Assembly (NCBI RefSeq): GCF_004365175.1 | Contig: NZ_SOCE01000003.1 | Location: 124,001-188,000, forward strand | Direction of reading: 5' to 3' | Origin: Kribbella voronezhensis | GTDB lineage: Bacteria; Actinomycetota; Actinomycetes; Propionibacteriales; Kribbellaceae | Length of the DNA stretch: 64,000 bases | Shown here: positions 1-6,312 of the stretch, one piece after another | Layout: every line of letters begins with the position of its first letter | Position numbering within the stretch: position 1 is the first letter of the stretch | The notes under the pieces: generated by a model | Told to the model about the DNA's origin: nothing | Seen by the model: the letters and a program-made list of their open reading frames with translations, nothing else | The model's database searches: none | Made by a program: the position numbers and the translations under genes

Positions 1-357
1 GTGCCCGCCCGCGATGTCGACAACGTTGCTGAGGCCACCGACCTGGACCGGTGCCAGCCGGTTCGTGGTCGTCCCGTCACCGAGCTGGCCCATCTCGTTG
101 AAACCCCAGGTCCAGACGGTCCCGTCGGAGCGCAACGCGATGGAGTGCTCACGCCCCGCTTCGACCTCGATCACGTTGGTCAGCGAGTTGACCGCCGCCG
201 CGGTCGGCCGAGTGGTCGTCGTTCCGTTGCCCAGCTGACCTGTCCCGTTGCCACCCCAGGTCCAGGCCGCTCCCGGATCGGCCGCCATGGCCTCGACCGG
301 ATGCAGTCCGCCCACCAACAGGCAGCCGACAGCGAAAATCCCCCAACGCAGCTTCAT
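1..357 (-). CDS. Secreted RCC1-repeat protein, N-terminal part
   Basis: The reading frame starts at an ATG at 357, preceded by a GGAGGGG ribosome site, and leaves the window at base 1, so only 119 N-terminal residues are seen. Residues 1-25 look like a Sec signal peptide (positive start, hydrophobic core, AMA-A cleavage region). Two RCC1/BNR-type blade motifs follow, each with a TWG-N--GQLG-GTTT core, at about residues 31-49 and 81-100. RCC1 repeats build a seven-bladed propeller, and bacterial secreted versions are usually of unknown role. It lies 27 bases downstream of the DinB-family gene on the same strand and could be co-transcribed with it. Family assignment is firm; function is not known. 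Confidence 0.8.
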   Translation of the reverse strand, partial: MKLRWGIFAVGCLLVGGLHPVEAMAADPGAAWTWGGNGTGQLGNGTTTTRPTAAAVNSLTNVIEVEAGREHSIALRSDGTVWTWGFNEMGQLGDGTTTNRLAPVQVGGLSNVVDIAGGH

Positions 358-384
358 AGCGCGCCCCTCCCCTTGCGCACCGTT

Positions 385-999
385 CTACCCGCGCGCCGCC
401 CCATCCGTCCAGGGGCGGACAGGTTCCCGGCCACTCAGCAGGAGCAGCAGTTCCGCGATCGGGCCACGGATCTCGGTGCCGTCGCCAACCGACCAGTCGA
501 CGTCGGTGGCCACCAGACGAGAACCCGTCAACCGCTTGCGGGCCTTGAAGGGGAACGATTTGGCCCAGATCCGGTCGGCCGCAACCGCCGCGGCCTCGGC
601 TGGCATCTCATGCGTGCGACCCAATGGCCGGACGATGTCCTGGGTGTGGATCAGGACATCGAGCAACGGATCGACCACCGTCGTACCGAGTGGCCGCCGG
701 CGCGAACCGGCAAACCGACGGTACTGCGCGACGATCTCCTCACCCGTGTACCGCGCCCCGAGCCGCCGCGTCTCCTCGAACACGAACCGGTTGAAGTTGC
801 CCCGCGCCCGGATCATCCCGGCCAGCACCGGCAGTACCCGAGCCTGTGGCGACGAGATCACGTGCGCGGCGACGTCGCGAACCGTCCAGCCCGGACAGGC
901 AGACGGCGCCCCCCACTCCGCTTCGCTCAGCCCTTCGAGCAGGTCGGCCAAGGCGGCCCGCTCGGCGTCGACGTACCGCCAGATCTGCCCGGTCTCCAT
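385..999 (-). CDS. DinB-fold / mycothiol-dependent maleylpyruvate isomerase family protein
   Basis: The protein has 204 residues and the four-helix DinB-like fold signature of the actinobacterial maleylpyruvate-isomerase N-terminal family: a conserved CPGWTVRDVAAHV block (residues 35-47, His46) and a second putative metal-ligand block D114-VLI-H118. Family members bind a divalent metal and often use mycothiol as thiol cofactor; most, like this one, have no known substrate. The usual glutamate of the second block is aspartate here. It is divergent from a MarR regulator at 1073 with an operator-like palindrome between, so that regulator probably controls it. A second member of the family lies at 55509-56255. 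Confidence 0.75.
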   Translation of the reverse strand: METGQIWRYVDAERAALADLLEGLSEAEWGAPSACPGWTVRDVAAHVISSPQARVLPVLAGMIRARGNFNRFVFEETRRLGARYTGEEIVAQYRRFAGSRRRPLGTTVVDPLLDVLIHTQDIVRPLGRTHEMPAEAAAVAADRIWAKSFPFKARKRLTGSRLVATDVDWSVGDGTEIRGPIAELLLLLSGREPVRPWTDGAARG

Positions 1000-1036
1000 C
1001 GCTCCACCCCGAACTAGTAAGCCTCTCTGACCAAAT

Positions 1037-1055
1037 TAGACAGTTTCTCTGACTA
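1037..1055. promoter_or_regulatory. Putative MarR operator between divergent genes
   Basis: An imperfect palindrome, TAGACAG-N5-CTGACTA, with one mismatched pair lies in the 73-base gap between the DinB-family gene and the MarR gene. The octamer TCTCTGAC also occurs twice on one strand, at 1024-1031 and 1046-1053, 22 bases apart (about two helical turns). Size and position suit a MarR dimer site acting on both genes. Regulatory role is inference. Confidence 0.5.
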
Positions 1056-1072
1056 CCCGTCAAGCTTGTCAC

Positions 1073-1522
1073 GTGCCGGACGACGACCTGAATCTGGGAT
1101 TGCTGCTGTTGATCCCCTACCGATCGATGGAGAACCGTGTCTTCGAGCGGCTGGCCGAGGCGGGCTACGACATCACGCCGGCCCAGGCCAGGGTGTTCCA
1201 GCGGATCAGCGCGACCGGCAGCCGGCTGACCGAGCTGGCCGAACAGGCGCAGGTGACCAAGCAGACGGCCGGGTTCCTGGTCGACCAACTGGAGAAGGCC
1301 GGCTACGTCCGTCGCGTCCCGGACCCGACGGACGCCCGCGCCCGGCTGGTGCAGATCGCTGACCGCGGTGCCGAGACGATCCCGCTCGCCGCCGCCGTCG
1401 TCGCCGAGATCGAGGCCGAGTGGACCGCCCATCTGGGCGCCACCCAGGCCGCCCAACTCCGGCGCGCACTCAGCAAGCTCCGCGAGATCACCGACCCGTA
1501 CGCCGGCCCGGCCTCCACCTGA
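1073..1522 (+). CDS. MarR family transcriptional regulator
   Basis: A 149-residue winged-helix regulator starting at GTG 1073. The MarR core is clear: a helix-turn-helix at about residues 45-75 (LTELAEQAQVTKQTAGFLVD) followed by the wing with the D-R family signature (RRVPDPTDARARLVQI, about residues 81-96). MarR proteins bind palindromes as dimers and are usually released by small aromatic ligands. The divergent DinB-family gene and the palindrome at 1037-1055 suggest local autoregulation. The convergent neighbour is the rifampicin monooxygenase gene, with a shared hairpin between the two. Confidence 0.88.
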   Translation: MPDDDLNLGLLLLIPYRSMENRVFERLAEAGYDITPAQARVFQRISATGSRLTELAEQAQVTKQTAGFLVDQLEKAGYVRRVPDPTDARARLVQIADRGAETIPLAAAVVAEIEAEWTAHLGATQAAQLRRALSKLREITDPYAGPAST

Positions 1523-1541
1523 CGAACAGCGGAGGCCGGGC
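1506..1541. terminator. Bidirectional hairpin between convergent MarR and rox genes
   Basis: GCCCGGCCTCC and GGAGGCCGGGC form a perfect 11-bp GC-rich stem with a 14-base loop that contains the MarR stop codon. It sits between two converging genes, as expected for a shared terminator. No T-tract follows on either strand, which is common in high-GC actinomycetes. Confidence 0.6.
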
Positions 1542-1552
1542 GTCAGCTCGGA

Positions 1553-2998
1553 TCAGTTCGTGGGGGTGCCGAACCACTTGGTGAGGTGGGTGAACAGGTC
1601 CGGGTTGTTGTCGCCGATCCAGGCGATGTGGCCGTCCGGGCGGAGGAGGGCCGCGGGGAAATCGAGGCCCTCACTGGCGTCGACGGTCTCGACGACGTGG
1701 TCGACGCGGTCGTCCCAGCCGTCGACGGTGAGACGGCCCGTCTGGTCGAGCAGCAGGCCGCGGCCCGCGTGCAGTTGGTCGTACAGGCGGCCGTTCTTCA
1801 GTTCGACGTTGCGCAGGCGCCGGCCGACCAGTTCGTTGTCGTCGCCGAAGTCGTAGCGGATCCCGATCGACATCACCATCTCGATCACGTACTTGTTGAC
1901 GTCCTCGAAATCCATCAGCCGCGACATCAACCGGCGCATCGCCTGCGGACCCGGGGCAGGATCCATCAGCACCCCCTGCGCCAGCGTGTTGTCCAGCACC
2001 ATCGCGGCCACCGGATGCCGTTCGTCGTGGTAGGTGTCCAGCAGGCTCTCCGGCGCCCAGCCGTTGACCTCGGCCGCCAGCTTCCAGCCGAGGTTGAACG
2101 CGTCCTGGACACCCAGGTTGAGCCCCTGCCCGCCCAGTGGTGGGTGCACGTGAGCCGCGTCGCCGGCCAGCAGCACCCGGCCGGACCGATACTGCTCGGC
2201 CAGCCTGGTCGCGTTACCGAACCGCGAAAGCCAGCGCGGCGAGTGCGCACCGAAGTCCGTCCCCGTGGTCACCCGCAACTGCTCCCGGAACTCCTCCATG
2301 GTGGGCGCGGTCCTGCGATCCTTGGACACCCCGGCAGCCGGTACGACGACCCGGTGCAGCCCGTCTCCCACCGGCCCCGCCCCGAAGAACAGCTGCGTCT
2401 TGCGGACCTCGGTCATGATTTCGGTCAGCGTCTCCTGGTCCACGTCCAGCTTCATCTCGCCCAGCAGGTACTCGTTGGTGGCGTCCTGCCCCGGGAAGGC
2501 GACGCCGAGCGCCTTGCGCACCGTACTGCGGCCGCCGTCGCAGCCGACGAAGTACCGCGCCTCCAATTGGTTGCCATCGGCAAGCTCTACCGTGACCGAG
2601 TCCTCGTCCTGACTCAGCCCGACCACCTCGCAGCCACGCCGCACCTCCGCTCCGACCTCGACCGCGTGCTCGGCCAGGATGCGGTCGATGATCGGCTGGA
2701 AGAGCGCCAGCGTGTACGGGAACGCCGTGTCCAGGTGCTCCGGCGGCCGCTTGCCGATCCCGGCGAAGAACCCGTACTGACCGCCGATCGGGTGCGGCGT
2801 ACCGGCGGCCAGGAAGCGGTCCAGCAATCCGCGTTGGTCCATCACCTCCGCGCTGCGGGCGTGCAGCCCGAGAGCGCGGACGACCGGACTCGGCTCCGCC
2901 TCCCTCTCCAGGACCACCACCTGGACGCCGTGCAGCCGCAGTTCGGCCGCGAGCATCATGCCGGTCGGTCCGCCACCCGCAATGATCACGTCAAACAA
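1553..2998 (-). CDS. rox: Rifampicin monooxygenase (class A flavoprotein)
   Basis: The 481-residue protein is a PHBH-fold FAD monooxygenase. It has the N-terminal dinucleotide motif GGGPTG (residues 8-13 region), the CDGGRS motif in mid-protein and the second FAD motif LAGDAAHVHPPLGGQG. The overall sequence, including the GRGLLLDQTG stretch and the PAALLRPDGHIAWIG end, matches what I remember of the Rox rifampicin monooxygenases of Streptomyces and Nocardia. Those hydroxylate and linearise the ansa chain, giving rifamycin resistance. The start is taken as TTG 2998, which puts the FAD motif at the usual distance from the N-terminus; no ATG fits. The rifamycin-associated element at 3067-3085 independently supports the call. 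Confidence 0.87.
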   Translation of the reverse strand: MFDVIIAGGGPTGMMLAAELRLHGVQVVVLEREAEPSPVVRALGLHARSAEVMDQRGLLDRFLAAGTPHPIGGQYGFFAGIGKRPPEHLDTAFPYTLALFQPIIDRILAEHAVEVGAEVRRGCEVVGLSQDEDSVTVELADGNQLEARYFVGCDGGRSTVRKALGVAFPGQDATNEYLLGEMKLDVDQETLTEIMTEVRKTQLFFGAGPVGDGLHRVVVPAAGVSKDRRTAPTMEEFREQLRVTTGTDFGAHSPRWLSRFGNATRLAEQYRSGRVLLAGDAAHVHPPLGGQGLNLGVQDAFNLGWKLAAEVNGWAPESLLDTYHDERHPVAAMVLDNTLAQGVLMDPAPGPQAMRRLMSRLMDFEDVNKYVIEMVMSIGIRYDFGDDNELVGRRLRNVELKNGRLYDQLHAGRGLLLDQTGRLTVDGWDDRVDHVVETVDASEGLDFPAALLRPDGHIAWIGDNNPDLFTHLTKWFGTPTN

Positions 2999-3066
2999 AA
3001 GGAACCCCGATCCTTCGAATCGCAGCCGGTGATTCCGGCTACGGGCAGTGATTCTCCGGAGATTTC

Positions 3067-3085
3067 GGGGGTTGCGGCAAGTCCC
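3067..3085 (-). promoter_or_regulatory. Rifamycin-associated element (RAE)
   Basis: The 19 bases match 17 of 19 positions of the RAE consensus as I remember it (a G-run, TTGCGGCAA core, C-run inverted repeat). The RAE is known in actinomycetes upstream of rifamycin-inactivating genes, where it is linked to rifamycin-induced expression. Here it lies 69 bases before the rox start codon and just downstream of a TATAAC box read on the minus strand, so it would fall in the first transcribed bases. Confidence 0.82.
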
Positions 3086-3092
3086 CCCATGC

Positions 3093-3098
3093 GTTATA
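3093..3098 (-). promoter_or_regulatory. Putative -10 box of the rox promoter
   Basis: TATAAC on the minus strand lies eight bases upstream of the RAE. A start site about seven bases downstream would fall at the edge of the element. No good -35 hexamer is visible 16-18 bases further up. The rest of the 285-base gap up to 3283 shows no further gene. Confidence 0.5.
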
Positions 3099-3283
3099 CC
3101 TTGAGTAGGGAGAGGAACTGGCGAGTTCCCCTCCCTCCTTGTTTTCCGGGCTATTCCAGCCCGCAGGCCGCACTCGGTCGCCTGCCGCACCTGGTTGCCA
3201 ACGGCATCTTTCGCCGTTTTTCGAAGTAATGTCCGTGACAGCTGGTACCGCTCCGCCGACCGCTCTGTGGGCCAGGGGAGTGG

Positions 3284-4456
3284 TTAGTGGGTTTTCTTGC
3301 TGGGTGGGGTCGGGCGTTCGTCGGTCCAGCCGGATTCGAGGACGACGGTGATGCCGGTGCCCTTACGGGCCGACTTGAATTCCGAGCTGAGCAGTCGTCC
3401 GGTGGCCGGATCGATGATGAAACTGCTGCCGGTACTGCCCATGGCCAGCGTCGGCGGGGCGCTGGGGTTCCCGCCCTTCTCGATCCAGGGCAGGTTCATG
3501 GTGATCTTCGTCCCGACGCGGCCGATCGGATCCTTGACGTGCTCCTGGAGGGTCGTGCCCGGAAGTTCCGACAGCACCCGCAGTGCGGCACCCCTCAGCC
3601 TCGGCGGCGACGGCATCTCGAACAGCAGCCGACCGGCGGCACTGAAGATGTCGTACTCGATCTCCTCCGGGCCGGCCTCGGGCCGGACGTTCCGGCTGAG
3701 AGCGGCGCGCAGCTTCGCCGGATCGGTCGGCAGCGCCTCGATCTGCTGGGCGGTCAGCGGCTTCACGTCGTTCAGGTAGTAGCCGGGCGGTACGTCGCGG
3801 AACGACATCTTGTTCACCACCGACTCGCCCGCCGCCATCGTGGTCGGCGTCTCCTCGTCCGGCAGTTGCCACGATGTCGGCGAACCCTGCGCCCGCCATT
3901 TCGCCACGTCGCCGACGGTCGCCGGCCGCGACCCCAGATCGACCCAGCCGAACCAGGACTGGACCCCGCGTTTCATCGGCATCCAGCTCTCGGTGATCTG
4001 CCGCTTCTGCAACGTGTACTTCGGATTGCCGACCTGCACGCCGCCGGTGCTGATCAGCAGGCTGCGCACCCGGAAGTACTTCCCGGCTACCAGTTCGTTC
4101 GTTTCCTGCCGTACTGCGGTGTCGAGCAGCACCTTGCTGGCGCCGGTCAACCGCGGTGCCGGCGAACCGCTGCCGGTCACCGGACCGGCGTCCGGGCCCG
4201 AGCCCGGGTCCGCGGATCGCAACAGCGGGACCGACAGTGCGGTCAGCGCCACGATCGCGGTTGTCGCGGTCACGGCGATGCCGATGCGTCCGGAGCGTAC
4301 GGCCGCCCGCCATCGGTCGCGGCGGCTGCCGGTCAGCTCCGCGCGGACCAGGTCCTGGACCTGACGGCGGGCCTGCGCTGTCACCTCCGGCGAGGGGCCG
4401 GGCTGCTCAGGGAAGGCGGACCGGATCGTCTCGAACTCGTCGGTCGGATCAGCCAT
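3284..4456 (-). CDS. CU044_5270-type membrane protein, probable partner of the ECF sigma factor
   Basis: The 390-residue protein has a charged cytoplasmic N-terminus (1-56), one membrane segment (about 57-79) and a large extracytoplasmic domain of about 300 residues. This layout and its place right after an ECF-type sigma gene match the actinobacterial CU044_5270 family, members of which are regularly encoded beside sigma-70 genes. An anti-sigma-like role is inferred from context; no zinc-binding anti-sigma motif is visible. The start ATG 4456 lies in the second copy of a 28-bp tandem duplication. The ATG in the first copy opens an 11-codon ORF that ends over this start. Confidence 0.75.
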   Translation of the reverse strand: MADPTDEFETIRSAFPEQPGPSPEVTAQARRQVQDLVRAELTGSRRDRWRAAVRSGRIGIAVTATTAIVALTALSVPLLRSADPGSGPDAGPVTGSGSPAPRLTGASKVLLDTAVRQETNELVAGKYFRVRSLLISTGGVQVGNPKYTLQKRQITESWMPMKRGVQSWFGWVDLGSRPATVGDVAKWRAQGSPTSWQLPDEETPTTMAAGESVVNKMSFRDVPPGYYLNDVKPLTAQQIEALPTDPAKLRAALSRNVRPEAGPEEIEYDIFSAAGRLLFEMPSPPRLRGAALRVLSELPGTTLQEHVKDPIGRVGTKITMNLPWIEKGGNPSAPPTLAMGSTGSSFIIDPATGRLLSSEFKSARKGTGITVVLESGWTDERPTPPSKKTH

Positions 4457-4506
4457 GATCGGTGCCCCCGGTCGGATCAGCCATGATCGGTGCCCCCGGT
4501 CGGATC
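4441..4506. repeat. 28-bp tandem duplication at the sigma/membrane-partner junction
   Basis: The unit at 4441-4468 is repeated exactly at 4469-4496, and ten more matching bases run to 4506. Each unit carries the sequence ATGGCTGA on the minus strand. In a single-copy state this would give an ATG start overlapping the sigma stop. With two copies the sigma gene stops at 4477 and the partner gene starts at 4456, 20 bases later. The unit length is not a multiple of three. Confidence 0.95.
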
Positions 4507-5145
4507 GAGGTTGCCAAGACTTTCGCGGACGATCCGCCGCGCCCGCGACAGCCGCGAGCACACCGTTCCGTACTTGATCCCCAGCGCGGCCGCGACCTCG
4601 TCGTACGTGAGCTCGCCGAGCGCGACCAGCATCAGTACTTCGCGGTCCTTCGCGGACACCTTCGCCAGGGCGGCCGCGAGCCGGCGGTTCGTGGCCTGCG
4701 CCGTGACCTGGGCGGTCACCCGCTCCTCGTGCCCGGCGGCCGGAACCGGCAGCGGCAGCTTGGCGGTCGCCCGCCAGGCCCGGAGCTCGTCACGACGGTG
4801 CCGGCGGATCAGGTTGGTGGCGATGCCGTACAGCCAGGCGCGCACCACCCCGCTGCGGCGGTCGAACCGGTCGCGCTGGCGGAAGGCGATCAGGAACGTC
4901 TCCGACGAGAGGTCGTCGGCGAGGTCGGTACCGAGCCGGCGCGCGACGTACGAATGCACCTGCGGGAAGTAGCGGTCGAAGATGACCGTGAAGCGGTCGG
5001 GTTCGCGCACCGACGACTCCAGGATCCGGCCGTCCTCGTCGGCGCCGACGTCGCTTGCGGTCGTGCTGGCAGTGGTTCGCACGGTTCGGGGCGCCATCGG
5101 CCGGCCGGGCAGCGCAAGCGTCGCCAGGGCGATGTCGGGCGTCAT
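4477..5145 (-). CDS. ECF-type RNA polymerase sigma factor
   Basis: The 222-residue protein has sigma region 2 (FDRYFPQVHSYVARRLG...DLSSETFLIAF, about residues 57-105) and region 4 (SAKDREVLMLVALGELTYDE followed by a helix-turn-helix AAALGIKYGTVCSRLSRAR, about residues 160-210). There is no region 1 or 3, so this is a group 4 factor directing polymerase to a small regulon. ATG 5145 is chosen because GAGGAG stands four bases before it; the frame stays open further upstream. The next gene encodes its probable membrane regulator. The last residues (DPTGGTDHG) lie inside the 28-bp duplication, so they partly derive from the duplicated start region. Confidence 0.87.
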   Translation of the reverse strand: MTPDIALATLALPGRPMAPRTVRTTASTTASDVGADEDGRILESSVREPDRFTVIFDRYFPQVHSYVARRLGTDLADDLSSETFLIAFRQRDRFDRRSGVVRAWLYGIATNLIRRHRRDELRAWRATAKLPLPVPAAGHEERVTAQVTAQATNRRLAAALAKVSAKDREVLMLVALGELTYDEVAAALGIKYGTVCSRLSRARRIVRESLGNLDPTGGTDHG

Positions 5146-5355
5146 CGGGCTCCTCACGCGGCCGGCCCGGTCGGGACCCCGCTGCTCGGGTGGTCGCGGT
5201 CCCGTGGCAGCGGCGCTGCCGGTCGGCTCACCCTGTTCTTGTCCGATGTGCCCAGCACCCTTCTCGACCCCGCCGACCGTCCGCGAGCTTGACGCGCGGG
5301 CAGAGCATCCGGATGACATCCGGGCCGGAATCGAAGCTGAGACAGCGTCGAGAGC

Positions 5356-5402
5356 CGCTTCAGGAAGCGTCGAGTCTCGACGCTTCAGGAAGCGTCGAGA
5401 CT
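5356..5402 (-). terminator. Repeated hairpin after the small membrane protein gene
   Basis: Bases 5373-5402 form a perfect 14-bp stem with a two-base loop (arms AGTCTCGACGCTTC and its complement), five bases after the stop codon of the gene at 5407. The 19-mer CGCTTCAGGAAGCGTCGAG occurs at 5356-5374 and again at 5381-5399, with a partial third copy at 5408-5422 reaching into the gene. A terminator function on the minus strand is the simplest reading. The rest of the 5146-5406 gap holds no gene. Confidence 0.65.
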
Positions 5403-5406
5403 GTGC

Positions 5407-5736
5407 TCAAGAAGCGTCGAGGAAGCCGCGGGCGGCCGCTTCGTCGGCGGGCCAGACGTAGACGGACCAGCCGTCCTTGGTCCGGGCCGCGGTGGCCTTG
5501 ATGCCGAGATTCTTCAACATCGTGACCTTCACCCGGGCCTCGTTGTAACTGCCGACGGTCCGGACATCGACCAACAGCCCGAAAGTGTCCCGATCGGCCG
5601 GCGAATAGTCAGTACGGCGCACCAGCGACCCGCCTTTGGGCTTGGAGAACGCCCAGCGGGTGAGCAGCACCATCACGCCGGCGAGCACGATCGCGACGAT
5701 CGGGAAGAGGAAGTAGTGCTCCGCGAACACAGTCAC
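5407..5736 (-). CDS. Small membrane protein with a cytosolic DUF2007-like domain
   Basis: The 109-residue protein has one strong N-terminal membrane segment (about residues 8-28) followed by a basic stretch. A soluble domain then contains VKVTMLKNLGIKATAARTKDGWSVYVW, resembling the small DUF2007/putative signal-transducing fold. The function is unknown. It is transcribed alone, divergent from the STAS gene, and ends at a strong hairpin. Confidence 0.65.
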   Translation of the reverse strand: MTVFAEHYFLFPIVAIVLAGVMVLLTRWAFSKPKGGSLVRRTDYSPADRDTFGLLVDVRTVGSYNEARVKVTMLKNLGIKATAARTKDGWSVYVWPADEAAARGFLDAS

Positions 5737-5885
5737 CGTCCTCTCCGGATCCCAGGACCCTCATTCTCTCGCGAAAAGCAAGATCTCGAGACCTTGGCAA
5801 CCTTTCGGGTCTCCAGGGAGTCTTTACGACTAACACGCCGGAAAGCGGCCCTCGGGGGGCCGCCCGAAGAGCGGAGGGCACGGAC

Positions 5886-6218
5886 ATGCTCGCACCGACC
5901 CACGAAGCGACCCGATACAAAGAGAACGTGGTCTACCTCTCCGGCTTTCTCGACGTGCGCTCCGTCGGTGACGTCCGCGAAGAGCTCAGCCGGTTGATCG
6001 ACAACTCCGACGGCGACGTGATCGTCGACCTGGAGGCCCTCGACGCGCTCGACGCCACCGGCCTCGGCCTGCTGGTCGCCACCCACCGGCGCACCCAGCT
6101 CCTCGGCCGCCAGCTCGTCCTGCGTCATCCGGTCCCGTCGGTCGTCCGCATCCTCGCGGTCACCCGCCTGCACCGAATCCTCCACGTCGAGCGCACCCCA
6201 CTCCCGATCTCCGCCTGA
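5886..6218 (+). CDS. STAS-domain anti-sigma factor antagonist-like protein
   Basis: A 110-residue single-domain STAS protein with a good ribosome site (GGAGGGC, then ATG 5886). The strand-helix pattern VVYLSGFLDVRSVGDVREEL, then DVIVDLEALDALDATGLGLL, is that of SpoIIAA/RsbV-type antagonists. These bind anti-sigma kinases and are switched by phosphorylation of a Ser or Thr before the conserved glycine. Here that position is Thr in DATG rather than the common Ser. No anti-sigma kinase gene is adjacent; a MEDS/HATPase regulator lies at 49923-50834. The partner is therefore unknown. Confidence 0.83.
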   Translation: MLAPTHEATRYKENVVYLSGFLDVRSVGDVREELSRLIDNSDGDVIVDLEALDALDATGLGLLVATHRRTQLLGRQLVLRHPVPSVVRILAVTRLHRILHVERTPLPISA

Positions 6219-6276
6219 TATCAGAACGAGAACGAAATTCGAGGCCGGACACTCTCTGTAGTAGGCTCCGCTCGAT

Positions 6277-6296
6277 CTTGACTCACGGTAGTCAAG
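6277..6296. promoter_or_regulatory. Inverted repeat in the leader of the large secreted protein gene
   Basis: CTTGACT-N6-AGTCAAG is a perfect 7-6-7 inverted repeat ending just before the GGGGAGGGG ribosome site (from 6299) of the gene starting at 6313. It could be a repressor site or an RNA stem controlling translation. No regulator is identified. Confidence 0.45.
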
Positions 6297-6312
6297 CTGG
6301 GGAGGGGTACTC

